Shown: positions 9,391 to 18,760, counted from the stretch's first letter. The stretch: DNA of 64,000 bases from Clostridium sp. Marseille-Q2269 (GCF_943736985.1 NZ_CALSFS010000006.1:1-64000), one strand, 5' to 3'. Program-made: numbers and translations. The notes: generated from the letters alone by a model not told the origin.

Positions 9391-9822
9391 ATGAAAATAA
9401 GCAGTAGATTTTCTGTAGCAGTTCATATTTTATCCATATTATCTATGGAAGATAAAAACTTATGTACTTCTGAGTGGATAGCAGGTAGTGTAAATACCAA
9501 TCCCGTTGTTATACGAAGAGTAATAGGAATGTTAAAAAGAGCTGGTTTAGTTAATGTTATAGCAGGCACTGGTGGAGCTTATTTATTAAAGGATTTAGAT
9601 CAGATAATATTGCTAGATGTTTATAGGGCTGTAGAGGTGGTGAAAGAGGGAGAATTATTTCAATTTCATGACTCACCAAATATAAATTGTCCTATTGGCG
9701 CAAATATTCAATCTGTTATGGAAGGTGTTTTGTTAAATGCCCAAGAAGCTATGGAACAGGTATTAGAGAATGTAACCATGGAATATATAGTTACAGGTAT
9801 AAGAAAAAAAATTAAGAAATAG
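9391..9822 (+). CDS. Rrf2 family transcription regulator
   Basis: A 143-residue winged-helix repressor (MKISSRFSVAVHILSIL start, TSEWIAGSVNTNPVVIRRVI recognition region, GGAYLLKD wing). It has only two cysteines (Cys25 and one in NINCPIG) and lacks the three-Cys cluster of IscR, so it is nearer the YwnA-like branch than the Fe-S branch. The ATG at 9391 is preferred over the GTG at 9382, because the AGGAG at 9378-9382 overlaps the GTG and sits eight bases from the ATG. GTTACAAC motifs occur just upstream (9370-9377) and again downstream around 9855 and 9929, suggesting autoregulation plus control of the following, now broken, gene. Confidence 0.88.
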   Translation: MKISSRFSVAVHILSILSMEDKNLCTSEWIAGSVNTNPVVIRRVIGMLKRAGLVNVIAGTGGAYLLKDLDQIILLDVYRAVEVVKEGELFQFHDSPNINCPIGANIQSVMEGVLLNAQEAMEQVLENVTMEYIVTGIRKKIKK

Positions 9823-9854
9823 ATCAATTTTTTTATAATGGGTGTAACTTAGAA

Positions 9855-9937
9855 GGTTACAACTACTTATTAAATTCATAACTTGTGGAAATAAGTTAAT
9901 TATCATAGATGAAAATTTTTTTGGAATTGTTGTAACC
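9855..9937. promoter_or_regulatory. candidate Rrf2 operator half-sites
   Basis: GGTTACAAC at 9855-9863 and its exact reverse complement GTTGTAACC at 9929-9937 lie in front of the truncated gene at 9972. The same core GTTACAAC is found at 9370-9377 before the Rrf2 gene itself. Recurrence at both promoters is the only evidence. Confidence 0.45.
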
Positions 9938-9971
9938 AAAGTAATTATAAATAAAATAGGAGGTTATTAAA

Positions 9972-10121
9972 ATGTCATTAAATATTAAAGTATATGACAT
10001 GCATACTATTGATGATAGAAATAAATTATCTAATTCTTTTTATCTCAATGCATTAATGTTATTTGAATTTTTAATCGGTAAATATTTGGAAAAAATTAAA
10101 TATAATCCTATTTATAATTGA
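9972..10121 (+). pseudogene. chimeric stub: foreign start fused to the RpiR gene tail
   Basis: An AGGAGG site leads into ATG and the codons MSLNIK. From there the sequence is an almost exact copy of the end of the RpiR gene at 7229-7355 (VYDMHTIDDRNKLSNSFY, LNALMLFEFLIGKYLEKI), ending at TGA 10121. The 49-residue product has no HTH and only the edge of the SIS domain. The upstream region, with its Rrf2-type motifs, probably belonged to a different gene whose body was replaced by recombination. Whether the stub is translated is unknown. Confidence 0.65.
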
Positions 10122-10189
10122 ATATATCATGGAAATATTTCAAACTATTATGCTATTTGTTTGTTAGCTGCAAAATGTATATGTATTAT

Positions 10190-10240
10190 AAAAAAAGTTG
10201 CTTAATTAGTGATAAAACTAATTAGCAACTTAAAAAATTA
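10190..10240 (-). terminator. terminator of the minus-strand two-component operon
   Basis: AAGTTGC (10195-10201) and GCAACTT (10225-10231), with further pairing of TTAATTAG and CTAATTAG inside, followed on the minus strand by a T-rich tail. It lies just beyond the response-regulator stop. Confidence 0.8.
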
Positions 10241-10891
10241 ATCTTCAAGCATATAACCAACTTTATATATGGTTTTTATATAATTTTTTAAATCTAATTT
10301 TTCTCTAAGTCTTTGAACATGAATATCCACAGTTCTTGTTTCTCCATAGTAATCATATCCCCAAACCTTTTCTAAAATTTGGTCTCTAGATAGGGCAATA
10401 TTTTTGTTATTCAAAAATAAAATTAATAATTCATATTCTTTTAAAGTTATATCTACAATATCACCATTACTTTTCACTAATCTCTGATCTGGGAATATAT
10501 CTAAATGCTTAAATCTTATATTTTCTTCTATATTTCCACATCTTCTTAGCACTGCTTCTATTCTAGCTAACAGTTCTATACTTTCGAAGGGCTTAGTTAT
10601 ATAATCATCTGCACCTAATTTTAGCCCTCTAACTTTATCAATAGTAGAATCCTTAGCTGTAACAAATATTACTGGTATACCTTTACTTTTAATCTTTGCA
10701 ATTAAAGTAAAGCCATCAGTTTTAGGCAACATAATATCTAGAAGAATAATATCCATATGTTTATTTTGAATATAATCCATTGCTAAGTTTCCGTCTTCAG
10801 CTTGAATTACTTCATAGCCTGCCATTTCAAGGTTAATAGCTATAAGTTCTCTAATAGCTATTTGATCTTCAACTACTAAAACTTTTTTCAT
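10238..10891 (-). CDS. OmpR/PhoB family response regulator
   Basis: A 217-residue regulator with a receiver domain (1-118) and a winged-helix DNA-binding domain (about 125-217). The acidic pocket is Glu8-Asp9, the phosphorylated residue is Asp52 in ILLDIMLPKTDG, and the conserved lysine is Lys100 in YITKPFE. The effector domain shows LKEYELLILFLNN and the VWGYDYYGETRTVDIHVQRL recognition region. It is the last gene of a minus-strand operon, after the kinase gene and a small membrane-anchored protein gene. An AGGAGG site precedes the ATG. The targets cannot be read from the sequence. Confidence 0.93.
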   Translation of the reverse strand: MKKVLVVEDQIAIRELIAINLEMAGYEVIQAEDGNLAMDYIQNKHMDIILLDIMLPKTDGFTLIAKIKSKGIPVIFVTAKDSTIDKVRGLKLGADDYITKPFESIELLARIEAVLRRCGNIEENIRFKHLDIFPDQRLVKSNGDIVDITLKEYELLILFLNNKNIALSRDQILEKVWGYDYYGETRTVDIHVQRLREKLDLKNYIKTIYKVGYMLED

Positions 10892-10941
10892 TTAGTTTCC
10901 TCCTATAATCATATTATATATTTTGGAGTTCCATCATTATA

Positions 10942-11574
10942 TTAAAGTTTTTGAAATAAAAACACACTTTTGCTTTTACAATTTATAGTTATCATAAATT
11001 TATTATCTTTATGTTTCATATCTTGAAAATAAATTATTTTATATTGATCTGTCTTATAATTTTTAATATTCTCATCATACTTAATATAATAGTTATTAGG
11101 ATTTATTTTTAACTCTTTAAATAAAGAATTTGATATTTGAAGTATTTCTTTTTTACTTAATAATGAATACTTACCTATAATGGGCCCTTCGCTTTTATTA
11201 TAAGTTAAATAGGTTATTTCTTCAGTGGTAGTATCTATTATGCATTGAGAAAAATACATATTGTCAATAGATCTTAATGTTATATTCCAACAAAGATTAC
11301 CACTTTTATAATCTGTTTCTATTCTTATATTCTCAATTAGTTCATTTCTGTTCATATCTACATTAAAACCTTTTTTAAAAATATCTAAAGCTTTTTTTAA
11401 TGCCTTTTCTCTTGTTAGTGAGTTACTACTTTGTAAATTATTAAATTTTAAGTTTTTATTTATATCTTTTTCAGAGTACAATTTATCTGTATGATATTTG
11501 GAAAACAGTGTACAATGTGTTAAACCCCATATTACTAATAGGACAGATAAAACTAATATAATAATTCTTTTCAT
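10942..11574 (-). CDS. membrane-anchored PepSY-like protein of a two-component operon
   Basis: A 210-residue protein with an N-terminal hydrophobic helix (residues 3-22, ending in GLTHC) and the remainder predicted outside the membrane. The stretch LCWNITLRSIDNMYFSQCII followed by DTTTEEI resembles a PepSY strand-turn pattern (W-x-V ... y-x-v-x-iDa-tGe), and a second similar half may lie at 150-210. The Cys near residue 21 might be lipidated but lacks a proper lipobox, so an uncleaved anchor is more likely. The start overlaps the kinase stop by four bases (ATGA), so the two are translationally coupled. Placement between kinase and regulator suggests an accessory that modulates signal sensing. 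I do not recognise an exact family. Confidence 0.6.
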   Translation of the reverse strand: MKRIIILVLSVLLVIWGLTHCTLFSKYHTDKLYSEKDINKNLKFNNLQSSNSLTREKALKKALDIFKKGFNVDMNRNELIENIRIETDYKSGNLCWNITLRSIDNMYFSQCIIDTTTEEITYLTYNKSEGPIIGKYSLLSKKEILQISNSLFKELKINPNNYYIKYDENIKNYKTDQYKIIYFQDMKHKDNKFMITINCKSKSVFLFQKL

Positions 11575-13016
11575 AATGAAGAACGCTCCTTAATAAATTC
11601 AAGTATTACTTCTGTACCTTCGTTAAGTTCACTATTAATTAGAAATCTAATGTTATTTACAGTACATATTTTATCGCATATTGATAATCCTAGACCAATT
11701 CCACTTTTAGCTCTATCTCTAGCTTTATCCACCATATAAAAAGGTTCTTTAATTTTGTCCAATTCATTTTTAGGTATACCAACACCGTTATCTTTTATAG
11801 ATAGTTGAATTCTTTCATGACGTTTGTCCAAATTAGATTTTATTTCAATAATACTTCCACTTATTGAAGCCTTTATAGCGTTATCTAAAATATTAATCAA
11901 TAGTACAATTATAAGCTGCTTGTCTCCATTTACATATATATTGTCATGAACATTAAATTTTATAGTTAAATTATTATTGTCTTTTTTTAAGCTTAAACTT
12001 TTATAAGCAACCTCAATACATTCATTTAATGACAATTTTTCTAAATTTATTTCATTTTTATTAATTAATATTAATTTTATCAAAGTGGAACATAAATTTT
12101 CTAATCTTTTACCTTCTGAGTTTATGTAATTTAGTGCTTTAATCTTGATTTCTTCATTAATTTTGCCATTAATAAGTAAATCAGAGTATCCAATAATTGA
12201 TGTAAGAGGTGTTTTAAATTCGTGAGTTAAACTATCTATGAATCGCTGTTTTGCCTCATTTAAATCTTTTAATTCATCTATAGTTTTTTCTGTTGTTTCA
12301 ACCATAATATTAAAATTATTTGCAAGTTCACCAATTTCATCTTGAGTGTTTTTAATAATGGCACGTTTACTATAATCTCCTTGTGCTATTTCTTTAGATA
12401 TTTGGCTAAATTGTAATATAGGTTTAGTAACTTTTTTAGATATAAAATACATTCCTAAACCAAGTGTTGTGAGTACTATTAGGTCTAACCAAAGAAAAAT
12501 ATTATAATTTTCTTTTTTTTCTTTTTCTATATAATTTATATCTTTCATTAGAATAAATTTTAAAGTATCTTCTTGTATTTTAATTTTAGAGCATATAAAT
12601 AGATATTTTTTATCATTAATTTTTCTAATTAAAAAACGTCTTTCATCAAATTTAGCGTTATATAGCTCAATTCTTTTGTTATTAATTTTTATTCTTGAAT
12701 TTGAAAAAATCAAATCATCATTTTCAGTATAAAATTCTACAGCATTTTCAGTTATTTTATCATTATTAAAATACTCTGCAACGGCTATTCTAAGAAGATT
12801 TTTTAACTGAATATCTTGATAAGTATTATTTTGACGTATTATATCTCTATTCAAATAAATACTTCCTTCTAGTCTTTTATGTTCATCTATGGTTGATGCT
12901 ATAGTTCTATTTAAGTCTCTTATATAAATATTTTCTATAATAAATATTCCTACACCATTAAATATAATAATGAACAATACCATGGAGTAAATAAATATTT
13001 TTTTCCAAAATTTCAT
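11571..13016 (-). CDS. sensor histidine kinase with HAMP domain
   Basis: A 481-residue membrane kinase. One membrane helix at 8-28, an extracellular sensor of about 140 residues (30-172), a second helix at 174-194, a HAMP linker (195-247), the HisKA dimerisation helix with the phosphorylated His265 in SLTHEFKTPLTSI, and the ATPase domain with N-box NILDNAIKAS, G1 DNGVGIP and G2 GIGLGLSI. It is the first gene of the operon and its partner regulator is at 10238-10891. The stimulus is unknown. The inverted repeat GTACTG/CAGTAC at 13088-13109, about 70 bases upstream, is a possible operator. Confidence 0.93.
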   Translation of the reverse strand: MKFWKKIFIYSMVLFIIIFNGVGIFIIENIYIRDLNRTIASTIDEHKRLEGSIYLNRDIIRQNNTYQDIQLKNLLRIAVAEYFNNDKITENAVEFYTENDDLIFSNSRIKINNKRIELYNAKFDERRFLIRKINDKKYLFICSKIKIQEDTLKFILMKDINYIEKEKKENYNIFLWLDLIVLTTLGLGMYFISKKVTKPILQFSQISKEIAQGDYSKRAIIKNTQDEIGELANNFNIMVETTEKTIDELKDLNEAKQRFIDSLTHEFKTPLTSIIGYSDLLINGKINEEIKIKALNYINSEGKRLENLCSTLIKLILINKNEINLEKLSLNECIEVAYKSLSLKKDNNNLTIKFNVHDNIYVNGDKQLIIVLLINILDNAIKASISGSIIEIKSNLDKRHERIQLSIKDNGVGIPKNELDKIKEPFYMVDKARDRAKSGIGLGLSICDKICTVNNIRFLINSELNEGTEVILEFIKERSSL

Positions 13017-13491
13017 TCCTTTAACCTCTAACTTTATAAGGATTTTTTGTTTTTATAAATTAGTATGTAGATTATCAATTTTAAATTGTACTGTTTTATA
13101 GTTCAGTACATTTTTAAATAAATATGAGAATATATATTTAACTAATTAAAATTATACACTAAATTTTTTTAAATATAACTTGGTTATTAATGTAAACATC
13201 ATAGTACACAATGTTTATTAATGTATTATAAATATAAATTTAATAACTAGATTATATTAGAATAAACAATATACATTGGTAATTTATTTCAATATATTAA
13301 AGTTACAAAATAAATTCCATCCATTAATAGTATAATAAAATGTACCCTATAGGTTAGATACTTTAAAAAAGTCTATCTCATAGGGTACTTTTATGTATAA
13401 TTAAATAATAATTTCTGTAAGTTATTATTTGATTTATAGTTATAGCATTTTATAAATAATTACTTTAAAATGTTTTTCCCTTAAAACAGAA
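13017..13491. other. intergenic region with promoter of the kinase operon and a hairpin
   Basis: No gene is seen in this 475-base stretch. It holds the inverted repeat GTACTG (13088-13093) / CAGTAC (13104-13109) and a long hairpin at 13342-13388 with arms GTACCCTAT and ATAGGGTAC, plus inner pairing, flanked by T-rich sequence on both strands. The hairpin looks like a bidirectional terminator. Confidence 0.5.
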
Positions 13492-14117
13492 TTATAGATT
13501 AAAAGATTTTCGAAATACACTAGGTGTAATGCCGTAGACTTTTTTAAATGCTGCCGAAAATTTACTAGCACTTTCATAACCTAATGTTGTAGAAATATTA
13601 TGAATACTCATTTCATCATGAGATAAAAATCTAATTACATATTTTAGTTGCTCAAAAACCATAAGTAAATCAGGAGTATTATAGTGGTCAGGTTTTAAAG
13701 ATATATTTTTGGATAATAAAAATAATGGTTTAGATGAAAATTTATTTAGATGTTTAATTATAAAATCTTCAAATAAAATAGTAAAGGTGCACCATACAGG
13801 TTCATCTTCATTAATAATTATCTTAATTTGTTTCCCTTTATTAACAAATAAATGGATACCTTGATATAAAAGTCTGGATTTTTCACCTTTTCCCACAATA
13901 GCAATATTACCTCTATATAAAGAGCATATCCATATATGATCTTCTGGAATGTGGTAGGTATGAGTTACTGGTTTTAATAATCAAACATATGAATCAGTAA
14001 AAAGTAAACCATCATCAGGTTGAACTTCTATAAACCAGCTGTATCCATTTTCTTTAGGTAGACGATAAATAGTTCCATTTCCATAGTTGAATTTTCTACA
14101 ATTGAGATATATATTAA
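13492..14117 (-). pseudogene. AraC family regulator, broken
   Basis: The minus strand encodes the sensor part of an AraC-type regulator (NCRKFNYGNGTIYRLPKENG, SWFIEVQPDDGLLFTDSYV), an in-frame TGA at 13980-13982, then THTYHIPEDHIWICSLYRGN and onward. The only DNA-binding part left is the second helix-turn-helix (SIHNISTTLGYESASKFSAA, FKKVYGITPSVFRK). The first HTH that normally precedes it is missing, so an internal deletion has occurred as well. The N-terminus is cut at about 14118 by an IS21-type element. The last open segment would start at 13896 but is unlikely to be functional. Confidence 0.75.
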
Positions 14118-15304
14118 TGCTAAAATAAAAATGTACTAAGTTGCTAATATTTTTATGTACAACATTGCCTAAATTCTTTACAGTATTATTGGGTGATGAA
14201 TATGAATGTAAAGATGAAAATTAATACTGAAATAGAAGTAAACTCAGTGGAGGATTTAGGCAAATTAAAAATATTAGTGGAGGTTAACAACTTGGGAAAA
14301 CCAAATTTCAGTGAACTAGGAAGAAAATTAGGCGTTGATAGAAGAACTGTAAAAAAATATTATGAAGGTAATGTACAAAAGGAACGAAAACAGAAAAAAT
14401 CTAAAATAGACGATTATTACGATATTATTACTTCTTTATTATCAGCAGAAAATAAACAGATATTCTATTACAAATCACATCTATATAGATATGTCGTTAG
14501 AGAGCATGGACTAGAGTGTTCTAGGAGTAATTTCAATTATTTCATTCTAAAAAATAGCAATTTTGCTGAGCATTTTAATCCAAAGTCCAAAAAAGATGCT
14601 ATAAAATCCGAAACTCCATTTGGCAAGCAAGCTCAATTTGATTGGAAAGAAAAGCTCAAATTTTCATTTAAAGATGGAAATGAAATGATTATAAATGTAG
14701 GTAGTTTAGTGTTATCAGCATCTAGATTCAAAGTATGGACTATTTATCCTTCAACTAGCCAAAATCATTTATTTGATTTTTTAGCTAACGCATTTGAAAT
14801 AATAGGAGGTGTTCCAGAAGAAATATTAATAGATAATGCATCAACAATGATGGATCAGGCAAGAACCGAAGGTTCCGAAGGAAAAATTAACAATAAATTT
14901 AAGCAATTAGCCGATGATTTTGGATTTAAAATAGTTCCTTGTATTAGAGCAAGACCTAATACTAAAGCAAAAGTGGAAAATCCAATGAGAATAATAGATG
15001 AAATAATGAATTACAATAGTATTGTGGAAAATTTACAGGAGTTACATGAAAAGATGAGTATTATAACAAATGAAGCTAATTCAAGGATATGTCAAGCTAC
15101 AGGCTTACCGCCTATATTAGTTTTTAACAAAGAAAAAGAACATCTCTTGCCACTACCACATGATAAGGTATGTTCTTTTTACAAAAATATCACCACATCA
15201 GTAAAGGTAAATATAAATGCTCTCTTTAAATATAAACAGAACATATACTCTGTTCCACCTGAACTTATTGGTAAAACAATTGTTATAGAAGTTACTGAAG
15301 ATAA
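14118..15304 (+). mobile_element. IS21 family element, right part missing
   Basis: The left end (TGCTAAAATAAAAATGTACT at 14118 onward, with a second ATGTAC motif nearby) precedes an istA-type transposase gene. The element ends abruptly inside istA at about 15304, where an IS3-type fragment in the opposite orientation begins. The istB helper ATPase gene and the right end are absent. Both boundaries are approximate. Confidence 0.7.
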
Positions 15305-15353
15305 CCTCTATTTTAATTTCTTTTACATCTTTAATCCATCCGTTGTTTGTTGA
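14193..15353 (+). pseudogene. istA: IS21-type transposase IstA, C-terminally truncated
   Basis: Codons 1 to about 370 match IstA: an N-terminal HTH (NFSELGRKLGVDRRTVKKYY), then the integrase-type catalytic core (AQFDWKEKLKFSFKDG with the first Asp, EILIDNASTMM with the second Asp, NTKAKVENPMRIIDE with the Glu). The C-terminal beta part begins (YSVPPELIGKTIVIEVTEDN) and then reads into the antisense of an IS3 fragment (about FYIFNPSVVC) before stopping at 15353. The family usually runs to 400-500 residues and needs IstB, which is not here, so this copy is almost certainly dead. Confidence 0.8.
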
Positions 15354-15520
15354 TTTTGCAATGCCATATTTGTTATTTAGCTCTGATAAGCTCATGACTG
15401 ACTTAAATAAGTCTACTATCATATCTTTATATTCTTGATCGTATCTTGTGCCATTTCCCATAATGGACACATCCTTTCTTAACTAAATATTATTTTACTT
15501 AGTTCGATTTAATGTGTACA
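15305..15520 (-). mobile_element. IS3 family fragment with start of OrfA
   Basis: The minus strand carries an IS3-type left end (TGTACACATTAAATCGAAC from 15520 inward), AAGGATG as ribosome-binding site and the first 50 or so codons of OrfA from 15461: MGNGTRYDQEYKDMIVDLFK, then a helix-turn-helix LSELNNKYGIAKSTNNGWIK. The gene is cut at about 15305 where it meets the truncated istA. Only the HTH portion remains. Confidence 0.75.
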
Positions 15521-16292
15521 CTACTTTATACTAGCACCAAAATCAGTTAAGACAGTAAAGGGAGACATATCATATAATAATGTTATCTTTGCATATGAAG
15601 GAAAAGATAGTAAAGTACTAAATCATATTGATTTAAATATAGATGCAGGACAAACCGTAGCATTAGTTGGTCCATCAGGATGGGGAAAAAGTACATTATA
15701 TAGTTTGTTACCTAGATTTTACAATATTGAAGATGGTAGTATAACAATAGATGGTATTAACATTAATAATATAACTATTAATTCTTTAAGAGGGCATATT
15801 GGTATTGTACAGCAGGATATATTCCTTTTTGATGGAACAATCAGAGAAAATATAGCTTATGGTAAACTCAATGCAACAGACGATGAAATATGGAAGGCTG
15901 TAAGACAGGCTCAACTTGAGGATGTTATATTAGCTCAACCAGATGGATTAGATACATTTATAGGAGAAAGAGGAATAAAATTATCTGGAGGATAAAAACA
16001 AAGATTGTCAATTGCAAGAATGTTTCTTAAAAATCCATCTATTTTAATATTAGATGAAGCTACATCAGCTTTGGATTCTTAAACAGAAGCAGCTATTCAA
16101 AAAGCATTGGAAGCTTTGTGCAAGGGCCGCACCACTTTGATTATAGCTCATAGAATATCTACAGTAAAAAATGCACATAAGATTGTAGTTTTAAATGGAA
16201 ATGGTATTGAACAACAGGGAACACATGATGAATTAATCAATAATAAAGGAACCTATTTCAGATTATATAGTAAGCAAAATGTATTAGTGTAA
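15521..16292 (+). pseudogene. ABC exporter ATPase half, two stops and no membrane domain
   Basis: The frame encodes the nucleotide-binding domain of a fused ABC exporter (MsbA/YbtP type): Walker A VALVGPSGWGKSTL, Q-loop GIVQQDIFLFDGTIRENIAY, signature IKLSGG, Walker B ILILDEATSALDS, H-loop LIIAHRIST. Two in-frame TAA stops interrupt it, at 15993-15995 directly after LSGG and at 16081-16083 after ALDS, where Gln or Glu codons are expected. The membrane domain that should precede it has been replaced by the IS3 fragment. With the broken AraC gene nearby, this looks like a former AraC-controlled ABC exporter/importer locus. Confidence 0.85.
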
Positions 16293-16554
16293 ATATAAAT
16301 TTATAGTATTTACCAAATAAAATATTAAAATCCTAAAATGATCTTTAGCTTTAAAATATTAATAGTTTAAATTTACCTGTTATGCTAGTTAAATTCAGCG
16401 TACACAATTATATTCTGCATATTAAACATTGGCTATCTCATAATTGTAAATAATTCAAAAGAATTCACTTAAAAGTAAGTTATATTTTAAAAAAATTATA
16501 TTTAATTATCAATAAGATAAAAAATATGTTATAATGTCATATATCATATTAAGA

Positions 16555-16626
16555 AGCTCGTATATCATCGGTAATATGGTCCGAAAGTTTCTACCTGCTA
16601 ACCATAAATTAGCAGACTACGGGGTA
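16555..16626 (+). ncRNA. purine riboswitch aptamer, guanine type
   Basis: P1 arms CTCGTA (16558) and TACGGG (16618) enclose the expected elements: L2 TAATATGG, J2/3 AGTTTCTACC, P3 TGCTAA/TTAGCA with L3 CCATAAA, and J3/1 GACTACG. The C in ACTACG is the specificity base that pairs with guanine or xanthine-type ligands; adenine switches have U there. A terminator follows at 16676 and then the xanthine permease and xpt genes, the classic target. Guanine binding should favour the terminator. Confidence 0.93.
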
Positions 16627-16675
16627 TTGTGTATTTTGTAAATGGACATACAGTATGTCTATTTGTTATGAACTC

Positions 16676-16708
16676 AACACCTCAATTTTTATTGAGGTGT
16701 TTTTTTGT
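16676..16708 (+). terminator. riboswitch expression-platform terminator
   Basis: AACACCTCAAT (16676-16686) pairs with ATTGAGGTGTT (16691-16701), followed by seven T. It lies 50 bases after the aptamer. A smaller hairpin GACATACAGTATGTC between them could be part of the alternative fold. Confidence 0.92.
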
Positions 16709-16819
16709 TTTACAAAATTGTTTACCTATATAGGTGGATTCTTATTTATGTACCTTGATTTGCTGTATGATAAATAAATTTTAGAGCACTAATAAATTTA
16801 GGGAGGAAAAATAGTAAAT

Positions 16820-18121
16820 ATGAGTAAAAATCAGATGGATGTGAAGTTAATATATGGGGTGAATGATAAACCACAAATATTAATGCAAATTTTACTAGGA
16901 CTACAGCATATTTTTGCGGCTTTTGGAGGAATAATCGTTGTTCCTATTGTTGTTTCTGCTGCCTTAAAGTTTGATGCTCAAACTTCAACGGCCTTAATTA
17001 GTGGGGCTATTTTAGCTGCAGGAGTGGCTACTTTTATTCAATCCAAAGGTATAGGACCTGTTGGAGCAAGAGTTGCTTGCATTATGGGTACTGATTTTAC
17101 ATTTGTTGCACCAGCTATTGCTGTTGGTGGTAAATTTGGATTATCGGGTATATTTGGTGCAACAATTTTAGGAGCTTTTATGGTAATTATTTTAAGTTTT
17201 TTTGTTAAGCCATTAATGAAACTATTTCCACCTATTGTAACAGGAACAGTAGTAAGTTTAATTGGATTGACTTTACTACCAGTTTCAATAGATTGGGCAG
17301 CTGGTGGTGTTGGATCACCCAATTATGGAGATTTAAAAAATATAGGTATTGCTTTATTTATAATGGCGGTTACATTGCTTTTAAATCACTATGGAAAAGG
17401 TCTAATAAGCAGTGCTTCAATATTAATAGGAATGATTATAGGATATATAGTTTGCATTCCACTTGGAATGGTAGATTTTTCATCGGTGAGTAAAGCAAGT
17501 TGGATAGAATTACCTAGAATTTTAGCACATGGTGTTAATTTTAATTTAGAAGCGGTGTTACCTTTTATTCCTGCATATTTTGTTACTGTAATAGGAACTG
17601 TGGGATGCCTTAAAGCTATTAGTGAAGTTTCTCAGATTAGATCAGATGAAAAGCCCATTGCAGCAGGGGTTTTATCAGATGGTGTAGGAAGTATGTTAGC
17701 AGGTTTCTTTGGTGCCATGCCTAACACATCATTTAGCCAAAATATTGGATTGATTCCGTTAACAAAAGTAGCTAGCCGTTATGTAACAATGATGGCTGGA
17801 ATATTATTGATTATCTTAGGACTATTTCCTAAATTTGCTGCATTAATAAATATAATGCCACAGCCAGTATTAGGTGGAGTAGGAATTGTTATGTTTGGAA
17901 CAGTTGCCGCAGCAGGAATTCAAACTTTAAGTACGGTGAAGATAAGTAATAGAAATATGTTAATAGTTGCAACAGCTATTGGATTAGGATTAGGAGTTAC
18001 TTTCCGTCCAGAATTTATTGCTAAATTACCAGAGGCGTTAAAAATGATTTTTTCATCAGGGATTTCTACTGGCACAATTGTAGCATTATTATTAAATGTA
18101 ATATTAAAAGAAGACAAATAA
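16820..18121 (+). CDS. pbuX: xanthine/uracil permease (NCS2 family)
   Basis: A 433-residue membrane symporter that brings in xanthine (possibly guanine). It has about 14 hydrophobic segments, the family start QILLGLQHIFAAFGGIIVVP, the QSKGIGPVGARVACIMGTDF segment, and the signature region DGVGSMLAGFFGAMPNTSFS followed by QNIGL. It lies directly downstream of the guanine riboswitch and 22 bases upstream of xpt, so uptake and salvage are co-expressed when guanine is low. GGGAGG precedes the start. Uracil specificity is unlikely given the riboswitch and xpt. Confidence 0.93.
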   Translation: MSKNQMDVKLIYGVNDKPQILMQILLGLQHIFAAFGGIIVVPIVVSAALKFDAQTSTALISGAILAAGVATFIQSKGIGPVGARVACIMGTDFTFVAPAIAVGGKFGLSGIFGATILGAFMVIILSFFVKPLMKLFPPIVTGTVVSLIGLTLLPVSIDWAAGGVGSPNYGDLKNIGIALFIMAVTLLLNHYGKGLISSASILIGMIIGYIVCIPLGMVDFSSVSKASWIELPRILAHGVNFNLEAVLPFIPAYFVTVIGTVGCLKAISEVSQIRSDEKPIAAGVLSDGVGSMLAGFFGAMPNTSFSQNIGLIPLTKVASRYVTMMAGILLIILGLFPKFAALINIMPQPVLGGVGIVMFGTVAAAGIQTLSTVKISNRNMLIVATAIGLGLGVTFRPEFIAKLPEALKMIFSSGISTGTIVALLLNVILKEDK

Positions 18122-18143
18122 GAATTCTCACGAGGTGATATAA

Positions 18144-18716
18144 ATGGAAAAATTACAAAATCGTATTTTACAAGAGGGTCATGCATTATCCAAAACTGTA
18201 TTAAAAGTAGATTCATTTTTAAACCATCAAGTAGATCCGGATTTAATGTATGAAATAGGAACTTATTTTAAAGATTATTTCAAGGAACATGAAATTACAA
18301 AGGTATTTACCATTGAAAGTTCGGGAATCGCTCCAGCTGTTATGACAGCAATGCAAATGAATTTGCCAATGGTAACATTAAAAAAACAGAGTTCAAAAAT
18401 TTTAAATGGAGATGTATATCAAACTACAGTACATTCTTTTACAAAAGGATCAGATTATGAATTAACATTATCTAAAAAATATATCACAAAAGAAGATAAT
18501 ATACTAATTATAGATGACTTTTTAGCAAATGGAGAAGCTGCGTCAGGGGCTGCACGTTTAGTTAAAGAGGCAGGAGCTAAAGTTTCAGGATTGGGAATTG
18601 TTATTGAAAAATCATTTCAACCTGGACGTAAGATGTTGGAAGATAAAGGGTATGATGTATACTCACTAGCCCGTATAGCTAAATTAGGACAAGGCATAAT
18701 AGAGTTTGTAAAATAA
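18144..18716 (+). CDS. xpt: xanthine phosphoribosyltransferase
   Basis: A 190-residue cytoplasmic enzyme that makes XMP from xanthine and PRPP. The PRPP-binding loop is [16 protein letters not shown] at 120-135; [11 protein letters not shown] (59-69) and the VTLKKQSS segment are typical of Xpt rather than HPRT or APRT. Length matches Bacillus Xpt. It follows pbuX in the riboswitch-controlled operon with a GAGGTGAT site before ATG. A strong terminator ends the operon at 18761-18806. Confidence 0.95.
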   Translation: MEKLQNRILQEGHALSKTVLKVDSFLNHQVDPDLMYEIGTYFKDYFKEHEITKVFTIESSGIAPAVMTAMQMNLPMVTLKKQSSKILNGDVYQTTVHSFTKGSDYELTLSKKYITKEDNILIIDDFLANGEAASGAARLVKEAGAKVSGLGIVIEKSFQPGRKMLEDKGYDVYSLARIAKLGQGIIEFVK

Positions 18717-18760
18717 AAATTATATATCATAATAGATATTATTTTAATCTGGAACAACAA

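Noticed and set aside
15198-15470. 90-codon minus-strand gene as an independent CDS
   Set aside because: Only its first 50 or so codons are an IS3 OrfA; the rest reads antisense into istA. It is reported as an IS3 fragment instead.
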